DNA of 20,653 nt from Chloroflexota bacterium (GTDB lineage Bacteria; Chloroflexota; Dormibacteria; Dormibacterales; Dormibacteraceae), in NCBI GenBank assembly GCA_005880175.1, contig VBJR01000114.1, forward strand, positions 1 through 20,653. Direction: 5' to 3'. Numbering within the stretch: position 1 is the first letter of the stretch; every line of letters begins with the position of its first letter. The position numbers and the translations under genes were made by a program. The notes under the pieces were generated by a model that saw only the letters and a program-made list of their open reading frames with translations, ran no database searches and was not told where the DNA came from. This document shows, piece after piece, positions 6,369 to 13,027 of the stretch.

Positions 6369-7959
6369 ACGCCGGCCCGGCCGCCGCCGGGCCGAACCGC
6401 AGCACCGCCTCGACGGCCAGCTCGCCCGCCACGCGCAGCTGGCCGATCTGGCGCCGGCGGAGCTTGCCGCTCGCCGTCCTCGGCAGCGAGCCGGGGCGCA
6501 CGAAGACCACCTCGGTCGGGGCGGCGCCGCGGATGGCCAGCTCGCGGCGGATCCACCGGCACGCTTCGCCGAGATCCGCCCGGGCGGCCGCAGCCCGCCG
6601 CTCCGCGACGACCACGTAGCCGCCGCCGGCCGCGACGGCCGCGCAGCCGCCGGGCCGGACCGCCGCGTGCCGCGCCGCCGCCGCCTCCAGAGGCTCGGGG
6701 GAGAGCTTGCGGCCCGCGAGCACCAGCACGTCGTCCGCCCGGCCGACCACGTACAGCTCGCCGTCGCGCACGAAGCCCAGGTCCCGCGTCGCCAGCCAGC
6801 CGTCGCCGTCCACCGCCGGCGCCGTCCGGGCCAGGTAGCCGGTGAGCAGGCTGGCGCCCCGCACCTCGACCGGCCCGGCCGCCCCGGCGCCGGCCGGCGC
6901 CCGCACCTCCAGGCCCCGCAGCGGGACGCCGCAGGACACCACCTCGGCGCCGTCCGCGGGCGTCGAGCGCCAGCGCTCCCCGGGCCGCACCATCGTCACG
7001 GCCAGCGCCGCCTCGGCCATCCCGTACGCCGGGCAGAGCGCCGTCTCGTCGAAGCCCAGGCCAGCCAGCTCCCGCCCGAACCGGCGCAGGGTGTCCGCCG
7101 CGATCGGCTCGGAGCCCACGATCAGGATCCGCAGCGGCCGCAGGTCCAGGCCGGGGGGCAGCGCCCGGGCCCGGGCCAGCACCAGGTCGAGCGCGAAGCC
7201 GGGCGCGCAGGTCACGGTGGCGCCGAACTCCGAGCAGGCCTCGAGCCACCGGCCGGGCCGGGCGACCATCCGCTCGGGCGGCATGAGCACGAGCCGGCGG
7301 CCGCGCCACGGCCGCCCCATCGACGCCAGGATCGTCAGGCAGGCGCCGACCAGGCCCATGTCGTGGGAGAGCGGCAGCCACGACACGGCGACGGCGCCCT
7401 GGTCGTGCGGCGCCATGTGCTCGATCATCGCCGTCACGTTCGCGGCGATCGACCGCGAGGCGAGCCGCACGCCCTTGGGCCGGCCCGTGCTGCCGGACGA
7501 GAACTGCACGAACTCGCCCGGGTCCGCCACGTCCGCCCGGCGCGGGTGGGCGGCGCACTCGCGGAACGACGCCGTGGGCGCCGCGCCCGCCAGGTCGAGG
7601 CCCGCCAGCCGCTCGGGCAGCACCACCAGCCCGGCGCCGGCCGCCCGGACGATGTCCAGCAGGTCGTCCCGGTAGGCGTCGGGCGGCGCCGACCGGGGCG
7701 GAGGCGGGAGGGACAGCGTCGTCACGCCGGCCCGCCAGGCGCCCAGGAGCGAGACCAGGCAGTCCACCGACGTCTCCAGCAGCAGCCCGACCGCGCCGCC
7801 GGGCCCGACGGTCTCCAGGAACCGGGCCGCCGCGCGCTCCGACCGCAGCCACAGCTCACCGACCGCGACGTCCTCGCGCTCGCCGGCGAGCACGGTGACG
7901 ACGCCGCCGCCCGAGGCGGCGTTCTCCAGCAGTCCCGGGACGGTCGTCAGGTCGCTCAT
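6316..7959 (-). CDS. Acyl-AMP ligase (FAAL/AMP-binding family)
   Basis: 547 residues. Adenylation motifs in order: P-loop SSGSTGRPKG at 154-163, SWLPLSHDMGL at 193-203 (the SWLP..HDMGL form typical of fatty-acyl-AMP ligases), YGMAEAA at 312-318, TRDLGF at 391-396, GRADD at 406-410, and the C-terminal catalytic lysine Lys499 in PRTASGKLRRR. It should activate a carboxylic acid with ATP and pass the acyl-AMP to a carrier; the partner is the ACP encoded in the same operon. A fatty acid substrate is inferred from the family and neighbours. ATG 7959 overlaps the upstream stop (ATGA). The last ~25 residues (GRDRTGASRADPR) are not conserved-looking and overlap the reductase remnant, so the stop may have moved. 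CoA-ligase activity instead of ACP loading is possible. Confidence 0.88.
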   Translation of the reverse strand: MSDLTTVPGLLENAASGGGVVTVLAGEREDVAVGELWLRSERAAARFLETVGPGGAVGLLLETSVDCLVSLLGAWRAGVTTLSLPPPPRSAPPDAYRDDLLDIVRAAGAGLVVLPERLAGLDLAGAAPTASFRECAAHPRRADVADPGEFVQFSSGSTGRPKGVRLASRSIAANVTAMIEHMAPHDQGAVAVSWLPLSHDMGLVGACLTILASMGRPWRGRRLVLMPPERMVARPGRWLEACSEFGATVTCAPGFALDLVLARARALPPGLDLRPLRILIVGSEPIAADTLRRFGRELAGLGFDETALCPAYGMAEAALAVTMVRPGERWRSTPADGAEVVSCGVPLRGLEVRAPAGAGAAGPVEVRGASLLTGYLARTAPAVDGDGWLATRDLGFVRDGELYVVGRADDVLVLAGRKLSPEPLEAAAARHAAVRPGGCAAVAAGGGYVVVAERRAAAARADLGEACRWIRRELAIRGAAPTEVVFVRPGSLPRTASGKLRRRQIGQLRVAGELAVEAVLRFGPAAAGPAFTGAGRDRTGASRADPR

Positions 7960-9332
7960 CGCGTCCGCCGGCCGGCGGCGAACGTGCCGCCCAGCGGGTC
8001 CGGCACCAGGCGGACCGCGCCGTACCCGGCCGCCTCCAGCGCCCGGGCCAGCTCGTCCGGGAGCCGGGCGTGGCCCTCCCGGCGCACGCTCCGCAGGCGG
8101 GAGACCGCGCCGCGCAGGTCGGCGCCGGGCGCGCTCGACGTGCGCACCAGCGCCCAGCCGCCGGGCCGGAGGGAGCGCAGGGCGGCCTCCAGGCCGGGGC
8201 CCTCCGCGGCGATCCAGGCCACGTCGAAGCCGCCGGCGTCCAGCTCGTCCGGGCCGCCGGCCAGCGGACGGCCGTCCTGCGGGTCGGCGGCGACCACGTG
8301 CGCCGCCGGCAGCCGCCGGCACAGCTCGACCGCCAGCCGCGCCGCCCCCTCGCCGGCGCACAGGAGGCGCGCGTCGGGCCGGTTGAGCCGTTCGTCCAGG
8401 CCGTCGAGCTGGCGCGCCAGCTCGACGGCCACGAACCCGCCGAGCGCGGCGGCCGCCTCGACGCGCGCGTCCACCGGCTCCGGGTCCCGCAGCGGGCCCG
8501 CCGAGCGCGCGTCCGAGGCCAGCGCGGCGCGCCGGGGGCCGGTGGTCAGGATCGCCTCCAGGCCGTCAGACAGGGCGAAGCGCTCGCCCAGCCGCCGCAC
8601 CAGGCCGGTCGCGGCCAGGACGTGCAGCATCTCCTCCACCAGCGCCGGGGCCGAGCCCACGCGGCCCGCCGCCTCGGCGGCCGTCGCGGGCGTCAGGAGC
8701 TCGTCGAGCAGGCCGGTCTCCAGGGCGGACGCGAGCGTCGTGTACGCCCACCAGCCCATGCTCAGGTCCGCGATCGTGTGCTGTGCTCGTTCCATCCTCA
8801 CCTGCCGCTGCTCGACCTCCAACGCCGCGTGCTGCCCGAGCTGGATCAGCAGCAGCTCCTGCGCGCCCTGGCCGCCGATCAGGCCGAGGGCATCCCTGAC
8901 GTAGCGCTCCCAGGGCTGCCGGCTCATGTAGCCCTCGCCGCCCTGGAGGTCCATCACCGCGCGGCCGACCCGGATCGCCTGCTCCGCGACGAACTCCTTC
9001 GCGACCGTGGCCATGGGGTCGAAGAACCCGTCCCGCGGGCCGGACGTCGTCGCCAGGGCCCGGTGGACGATCGCCCGCGAGGTGTGGACGGCCGCGTACA
9101 TCTCGCCCACCGTCCGCTGGACGTTGGGCAGCTCGAGGACGCCCCGGCCGCCGCGGCGGCGCCCGGCCAGCGCGAGGATGCACGCGTCGAGGAGCCCGCG
9201 CAGGTGCCCGACGGCGGCGCACGCCGTCATCAGGCGCCGGTTGCGCAGGTACGCGTTCATGGCGCTCAGCGCGTCCGCATCGGCGACCACGCGCTCCCCG
9301 GGCAGCCGGACCCCGGCCAGGCTCAGGCTCCC
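7956..9332 (-). CDS. Acyl-CoA dehydrogenase (C-terminal part) fused to methyltransferase-like domain
   Basis: This frame continues the protein begun at 9901. From 9332 it reads GSLSLAGVRLPGERVV (end of the ACAD beta domain), then the helical ACAD C-terminal domain (RTVGEMYAAVHTSRAIVHRA, AVMDLQGGEGYMSRQPWERY, RDALGLIGGQGAQELL). Where active ACADs usually carry the base in I-Y-E-G-T, this one has IGGQGA, so the usual catalytic Glu seems missing. About 20 residues later a winged-helix-like dimerisation segment starts (SALETGLLDELLTPATAAEAAGRV split by helices), followed by a Rossmann-like segment with ARLLCAGEGAARLAVEL (SAM-binding glycine motif) and WALVRT. This is the layout of small-molecule O-methyltransferases. 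The stop overlaps the ligase start (ATGA). An ACAD-methyltransferase fusion is unusual; whether the second domain methylates is unproven. Confidence 0.75.
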   Translation of the reverse strand, partial: GSLSLAGVRLPGERVVADADALSAMNAYLRNRRLMTACAAVGHLRGLLDACILALAGRRRGGRGVLELPNVQRTVGEMYAAVHTSRAIVHRALATTSGPRDGFFDPMATVAKEFVAEQAIRVGRAVMDLQGGEGYMSRQPWERYVRDALGLIGGQGAQELLLIQLGQHAALEVEQRQVRMERAQHTIADLSMGWWAYTTLASALETGLLDELLTPATAAEAAGRVGSAPALVEEMLHVLAATGLVRRLGERFALSDGLEAILTTGPRRAALASDARSAGPLRDPEPVDARVEAAAALGGFVAVELARQLDGLDERLNRPDARLLCAGEGAARLAVELCRRLPAAHVVAADPQDGRPLAGGPDELDAGGFDVAWIAAEGPGLEAALRSLRPGGWALVRTSSAPGADLRGAVSRLRSVRREGHARLPDELARALEAAGYGAVRLVPDPLGGTFAAGRRTR

Positions 9333-9901
9333 GAAAGGAAGCTGAGGATGTCGCCCGACGCCTCGTCCCGGGCGTAGACCAGGAACGCGTCGGCGAGCAG
9401 GGCACCCCCGATGAACGGCTTGCCGCCGTCGAGCCGCCAGCCGCCCGCCTCCTCGCGGGCGATGGTCGCGTACTCGAACGGGTCGCGGCCCTCGTACGCC
9501 GCGGGCGGGCAGACGTACGTGCCGGCCGCGATCGGAATGGCGTACCGCTCGACCAGGTCCCGCCTGCCGGTCGCGACCAGCAGCTCCACCACGCCGGCGC
9601 CGACGTCGATCAGCGAGAGCAGGCCCGGGTCCCGGGAGAGGCGGGCCACCTCCTCCAGCACGATGCCCCACTCGAACTTGTCCCGGCCCTGCCCGCCGAC
9701 CTCGGGCGGCAGCGAGAAGCCGGTCAGGCCGGCCCGGCCGGCCTCCTCCAGCACCGCGCGGGGCAGCGGCTCGCCGGTCCGGTCGCGGGCCTCGGCGCCG
9801 GGGTCCACCCACTCGCGGACGAACCGGCCGAAGCGCCGCTGCGTCTCGGCGGCCAGGCCGGCGACCCGGTCCCGGTCGTGCTCCGCGCCGAGCGCCGTCA
9901 C
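9323..9901 (-). CDS. Acyl-CoA dehydrogenase, N-terminal part (split by frameshift)
   Basis: 192 residues from GTG 9901. It holds the ACAD N-terminal helical domain (RRFGRFVREWVDP, LPRAVLEEAGRAGLTGFSLP, EVGGQGRDKFEWGIVLEEVA) and the start of the beta domain (WRLDGGKPFIGGALLADAFLVYA). The usual FAD loop (TEPxAGSD) is replaced by a divergent CPPAAYEGRDPFEYATIA. The frame ends at TGA 9323 after SGDILSFLSGA, and the protein resumes one frame away at 9332, so a single nucleotide (or 3n+1) is missing between 9332 and 9345, next to the run AAAGG on the plus strand. Joined, the product is about 648 residues. GTG 9901 overlaps the ACP stop (GTGA). I read this as one gene with a frameshift or sequencing error, not two genes. 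Confidence 0.8.
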   Translation of the reverse strand: MTALGAEHDRDRVAGLAAETQRRFGRFVREWVDPGAEARDRTGEPLPRAVLEEAGRAGLTGFSLPPEVGGQGRDKFEWGIVLEEVARLSRDPGLLSLIDVGAGVVELLVATGRRDLVERYAIPIAAGTYVCPPAAYEGRDPFEYATIAREEAGGWRLDGGKPFIGGALLADAFLVYARDEASGDILSFLSGA

Positions 9902-10149
9902 GACCGGTCCTCGGCCAGGACGGCCGCCGCCAGCCCGGCGAGCGTCTCGCGGCCGGTCAGGTCGTTCAGGAACAGGCTCACGCCCAGGCGCTCCTCGATG
10001 TCCAGCGCGAGCTGGGCGGCGGTCAGCGAGTCCAGGCCCAGCTCCTCGACCGGCCGGTCGGGGTCCACCTCGGCCGGCTCGAGGCCCAGGTACCCCGCGA
10101 ACGCCTCCTGCAGCCGGGGGACCAGGTCGGCCGCGGCGGTGACGCTCAC
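9898..10149 (-). CDS. Acyl carrier protein
   Basis: 83 residues. A single four-helix carrier domain with the phosphopantetheine attachment site Ser41 in EELGLDSLTAAQLALDIEER. The sequence downstream, GVSLFLNDL and TLAGLAAAVL, matches helices III and IV. It is of the type found next to acyl-AMP ligases and PKS/NRPS genes rather than the housekeeping fatty-acid ACP (EFGADSLD...). The start GTG 10149 overlaps the stop of the upstream dehydrogenase (GTGA), and its own stop overlaps the next gene in the same way, so stoichiometric coupled translation is likely. Inferred role: carry the acyl chain loaded by the ligase while the two dehydrogenases act on it. A phosphopantetheinyl transferase is not in the window. 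Confidence 0.93.
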   Translation of the reverse strand: MSVTAAADLVPRLQEAFAGYLGLEPAEVDPDRPVEELGLDSLTAAQLALDIEERLGVSLFLNDLTGRETLAGLAAAVLAEDRS

Positions 10150-11813
10150 CGCGCCAGCTCCAGGGGCGCCACCGAGAACAGCTCGCCCTCGTCGAGCTGG
10201 CGGAGCATCCACCGCGCCACCGGCTCGGCCAGCTCCTCGCGGTCCGGCGGGACGTCCCCGCCGCCGGCCAGCCGCTCCAGGCACAGGGCCAGCCACTCGC
10301 CGCCCGCCGCCTCCGGCGCCAGGCGCTCGCGGTTGGACCGCCAGACCTGCAGGCAGCAGGCGGCCGCGTGCAGGGCGCAGTGGCGGCGGGCCGCCGCCAG
10401 GTCCACGGGACGGCGGTCCGCGGTCAGCGCGGCCCGGAGGCCGGCCGCCCGGCCGCGCAGCGACCGCAGCGCCGGGCCCGCCTCGGGGCAGGCCTCGTCG
10501 CCGAGGAGCCAGCGCTCGACCAGGTCGTCGCCGCCCGGGTCGCCGATCCGCGGCCGGGTGGCCGGGGGATCCCACGCCGGGGCCGGCGCCGACAGGTCGC
10601 CCAGGCGGTCCGTGGCCACCGGCGCGCCCGGCGTCCGGGCGCGGGCCACCTGGCCCAGCTGGGCGGCGATCAGCGCGAGCTGGACCAGCTGCGTCCCCTC
10701 GAAGATGCTGGTGATCGCGACGTCCCGCGCCACCTTCTGGAACACGCCGGCGGCCACGCCCTCGCGCAGGTAGGAGCGGGCGCTGAGGACGGCCGCGGCG
10801 TCGCGCGCCACGCGCTCGCACAGGTTCGGGACCACGTACTTGGCGACCGCCGCCCACAGCGACGTCCGGCGCGGCGCCAGCGTCAACGCCCGCGCGGCGA
10901 CCATCGCCACGCACTCGCCGATCAGGATGTCCAGGAACGAGCCCAGGAGCAGGTCCCGGACCGCCGGGATCGCGAGGATCGGCCGGCCGTACAGCCGGCG
11001 CGAGCGGCCCCAGCCGAGGGCCAGGCGCAGCGCCGTGTCGGCGGCGCCCAGCGCCATGCCGGCGACCATCGTGCGCGTGTACTGGAGGGTGGTCAGCGCC
11101 ATCTCCAGGCCGCGGCCCGCGGGCTCCAGCACCGCGCCGGCGGGCAGCGGGCAGTCCGCGAACGCCAGGCCGCCCAGGTCGTGGCCGCGCAGCCCGAGCG
11201 TCCGGACCCGGGGCAGGCGCCGGCAGGTGCCGGCGGGCACCCGGTCGGGCCGCACGTAGACCAGCGAGAGCGACGGCCGCGTCCGCGCCAGCGCGACGGC
11301 GAACGAGCTCCGGCCGGCGTTGCCGATCAGCCACTTCTCGCCGCGGAGCAGGTAGCCGTCACCGGCCGCGTCCGCGCGCGTGGCCGTCGCGTGGAAGTCG
11401 CTGCCGGCGTCCCGCTCGGAGACCGCGAACGAGCCGAACGCGCCGGCGCCGAGCAGCAGGTCCGCGACCTCGGCGCGCTGCTCGTCGCGGCCCCACGCCC
11501 AGACCGGGATCGCGGCCAGCGCGGTCGAGCCCAGGCCGGTCGTCAGCACCAGGTCGCGCCGGGAGACCACGCGGACCAGCGCCAGCAGCTCGTCGAACGA
11601 CGCCAGCCGGCCGCCCCACGCGCGCGGCACCAGGTGCGCGTGGACGCCCCAGGCGCGGAGCGCCGCGAACGCGTCCGCGGGCGGCTCCTCGCGCTCGTCG
11701 TGCGCCACCAGCGCGGCGAACGACACCGGCGCGTCCGCTCGGAACGGGTCGCCGAGGGCCCGCTCCAGGTCCCGGGCCGCCGCCAGCGCGGGCGCCTCGC
11801 AGGTCACCGTCAT
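10146..11813 (-). CDS. Acyl-CoA dehydrogenase family protein with C-terminal extension
   Basis: 555 residues. N-terminal helical domain to ~120; FAD-binding loop FAVSERDAGSD at 129-139 (canonical TEPxAGSD type); GYLLRGEKWLIGNAG at 153-167; LGLRGHDLGGLAFADC at 206-221; SRRLYGRPI at 271-279; and the base motif IFEGTQLVQLALIA at 370-383 with Glu372 in the MCAD-like position. It therefore keeps both the flavin and catalytic features its operon partner lacks. Residues ~390-555 form a helical extension (acidic and Arg-rich) seen in long ACADs. Expected reaction: alpha,beta (or further) desaturation of an acyl thioester, here probably ACP-bound, as proposed for the paired dehydrogenases of ramoplanin/enduracidin lipid tails. 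ATG 11813 overlaps the previous stop (ATGA). Confidence 0.9.
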   Translation of the reverse strand: MTVTCEAPALAAARDLERALGDPFRADAPVSFAALVAHDEREEPPADAFAALRAWGVHAHLVPRAWGGRLASFDELLALVRVVSRRDLVLTTGLGSTALAAIPVWAWGRDEQRAEVADLLLGAGAFGSFAVSERDAGSDFHATATRADAAGDGYLLRGEKWLIGNAGRSSFAVALARTRPSLSLVYVRPDRVPAGTCRRLPRVRTLGLRGHDLGGLAFADCPLPAGAVLEPAGRGLEMALTTLQYTRTMVAGMALGAADTALRLALGWGRSRRLYGRPILAIPAVRDLLLGSFLDILIGECVAMVAARALTLAPRRTSLWAAVAKYVVPNLCERVARDAAAVLSARSYLREGVAAGVFQKVARDVAITSIFEGTQLVQLALIAAQLGQVARARTPGAPVATDRLGDLSAPAPAWDPPATRPRIGDPGGDDLVERWLLGDEACPEAGPALRSLRGRAAGLRAALTADRRPVDLAAARRHCALHAAACCLQVWRSNRERLAPEAAGGEWLALCLERLAGGGDVPPDREELAEPVARWMLRQLDEGELFSVAPLELAR

Positions 11814-12646
11814 GCCGCTTCCCTCCCGGTCGCGAACTGCTCGACGGCGACCGCCCGCGTCTCGTCGCCGGCGCGCAGCTCGTGCACGAAGACCAGCCGG
11901 CCCTCCCACTCGGAGGCCGTCGTCCGCACGGCGCCCTCGTCGAACAGGAAGAACGGACGCACGAGCAGGAGGTCGAGTCGGCTCGCGGGCCGCCGCATCG
12001 CCAGGCGGAGCGCGGGGACCCGCTCGGCCTCGGTCCTGACCAGCTCCTCGCGGCCGCTGCCGGCGAGCGACACCGCCTCCGGCCAGAACCACTGGTCGGC
12101 GACCTCGCACTGGTGGCGGTGGATGACGAACGGCGTCAGCCGGCCGGCCAGAGGGGTGCCGCGGGCGGCGATCGCGGCCCGCAGGCCGGGCACGGGGGAG
12201 CAGTGCGGCCGGGCCTCGATCTCGTCGGGGTGGAACGCGGCCAGCACCTGCGGGCCGAGCCTGGCCGGCGTGCCGGAGAGCGCTGGCCCGCCGTCGAGCC
12301 GGAGCGGCACGGAGCACGCCCGCAGCCGCGTCGGGCGCCCGGCGGCGCCCGCCACCTCCACGTCGCACTCGAGCTGGGTGCCGCCGCCTCGGACCCGACC
12401 GGTGACCCGGACGGCCAGGCGGTCGCCGTCGAAGAACCCGACGGGGTCGCCGGGGACGAGCTGGACCGACCACAGCACGAGCCCGGTCCGGTGCTCGGCG
12501 ACGAGGCGGCGGTGGCTGATCGCGTGGCGGCCGAGCCAGCGCCCCGCCCCGTCGAACGCCAGCCGGCAGACGGCGGCCGGCTGGAGGTGCAGCGGCGTGA
12601 AGAAGCCGGCGTCCACGGGGACCTCGAACGCGTACGAGCGGGCCAT
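11810..12646 (-). CDS. Double hot-dog-like protein, possible thioesterase or dehydratase
   Basis: 278 residues. I do not recognise a specific family. The sequence looks like two similar alpha/beta halves of hot-dog type: ~36-118 (AISHRRLVAEHRTGLVLWSV, FFDGDRLAVRVTGRVRGGG, LECDVEVA) and ~168-270 (FVIHRHQCEVADQWFWPEAV, LDLLLVRPFFLFDEG, LVFVHELRAGDETRAVAVEQF). Each half has a hydrophobic helix followed by long amphipathic strands, as in acyl-ACP thioesterases and related dehydratases. No signal peptide. It starts 3 nt after the sulfur-carrier stop and overlaps the ACAD start, so it acts in the same pathway. Plausible roles are release of the finished acyl chain from the ACP, or hydration/dehydration. 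A lipocalin/CrtC-like beta fold cannot be excluded by eye. Confidence 0.6.
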   Translation of the reverse strand: MARSYAFEVPVDAGFFTPLHLQPAAVCRLAFDGAGRWLGRHAISHRRLVAEHRTGLVLWSVQLVPGDPVGFFDGDRLAVRVTGRVRGGGTQLECDVEVAGAAGRPTRLRACSVPLRLDGGPALSGTPARLGPQVLAAFHPDEIEARPHCSPVPGLRAAIAARGTPLAGRLTPFVIHRHQCEVADQWFWPEAVSLAGSGREELVRTEAERVPALRLAMRRPASRLDLLLVRPFFLFDEGAVRTTASEWEGRLVFVHELRAGDETRAVAVEQFATGREAA

Positions 12647-12649
12647 CGC

Positions 12650-12916
12650 TCAGCCGCCCGAGATCGCCAGGAGCAGCTCGACGCAGTCGGCGTCGCCGGC
12701 CGCGCACGCGAGCTGGTCGGGCTCCAGCTGCTCGCCGTTGAGGAAGACCTTCTGCGCGGCGCGGACCCTGCCCTGGCGGTCGAACAGGACCTGGCGGAGC
12801 GGCCGGTACTCCCCGGCGAGCTTGACCAGCCCCGACTCCACCGTCGGAGCGTCCACGTTGATCACCCGCTGGTGGTCGGTGAAGCGGAGCAGCGCCCCGC
12901 TGACCCGGACCATCAT
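12650..12916 (-). CDS. MoaD/ThiS-like sulfur carrier protein (beta-grasp, C-terminal Gly-Gly)
   Basis: 88 residues. Ubiquitin-like beta-grasp pattern: VRVSGALLRF (strand 1), RVINVDAPTVESGLVKLAGEY (strand 2, helix), a linker RQVLFDRQGRVRAAQKVFLNGEQL (the VxVNGE segment of MoaD proteins), and the C-terminal strand CVELLLAISGG. It ends exactly in Gly87-Gly88, the site that E1-like enzymes adenylate and convert to a thiocarboxylate. First gene of the acyl operon, translated from ATG 12916 or 12913. No ThiF/MoeB-type E1 or JAMM protease is in the window; activation would need an enzyme encoded elsewhere. Inference: it supplies sulfur to the acyl product or to a cofactor of this pathway. A housekeeping molybdopterin role is less likely in this company. 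Confidence 0.8.
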   Translation of the reverse strand: MMVRVSGALLRFTDHQRVINVDAPTVESGLVKLAGEYRPLRQVLFDRQGRVRAAQKVFLNGEQLEPDQLACAAGDADCVELLLAISGG

Positions 12917-12933
12917 CGCAGCGCCTCGAACAT
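12913..12933 (-). CDS. Possible six-codon leader peptide MFEALR
   Basis: ATG 12933 reads M-F-E-A-L-R and ends in TGA 12915-12913, which overlaps the start of the sulfur-carrier gene (ATGA). A CAGACT hexamer (12941-12946) lies 7 nt upstream, the same spacing as other leaderless starts here. Reinitiation from this mini-ORF could deliver ribosomes to the operon. It may be chance. Confidence 0.25.
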   Translation of the reverse strand: MFEALR

Positions 12934-12974
12934 GCTCGTCAGTCTGGGGAGCGGGTCCCGCGCCGGAATCCGTG

Positions 12975-12999
12975 GAATCGCCGATTCGTCACCGAATCG
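12975..12999. promoter_or_regulatory. Nested palindromes in the divergent regulator/operon promoter
   Basis: GAATCG-C-CGATTC (12975-12987) and CGATTCG-TCAC-CGAATCG (12982-12999) share the middle arm, so three alternating half-sites occupy 25 bp. A further GGAATC lies at 12965-12970. They sit just upstream of the regulator's -10 box and between the two divergent genes, where one operator could control both. Probable binder: the LuxR-type protein encoded at 13028. Confidence 0.55.
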
Positions 13000-13010
13000 C
13001 CACAGCCCGG

Positions 13011-13019
13011 TGCTAGCGT
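13011..13019 (+). promoter_or_regulatory. Extended -10 (TGC-TAGCGT), leaderless start of the NB-ARC regulator
   Basis: TAGCGT (13014-13019), preceded by TGC, ends 8 nt before ATG 13028. There is no Shine-Dalgarno. The nested palindromes occupy the expected -35 region. Confidence 0.5.
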
Positions 13020-13027
13020 GGCCGATC

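Noticed and set aside
6011..6619. A 202-codon plus-strand frame across the reductase remnant and ligase tail
   Set aside because: Only the first third resembles a protein family; the rest is antisense to the ligase gene.
9323..9345. Programmed ribosomal frameshifting in the ACAD gene
   Set aside because: No X-XXY-YYZ slippery heptamer and no clear downstream pseudoknot; a simple indel is more likely.
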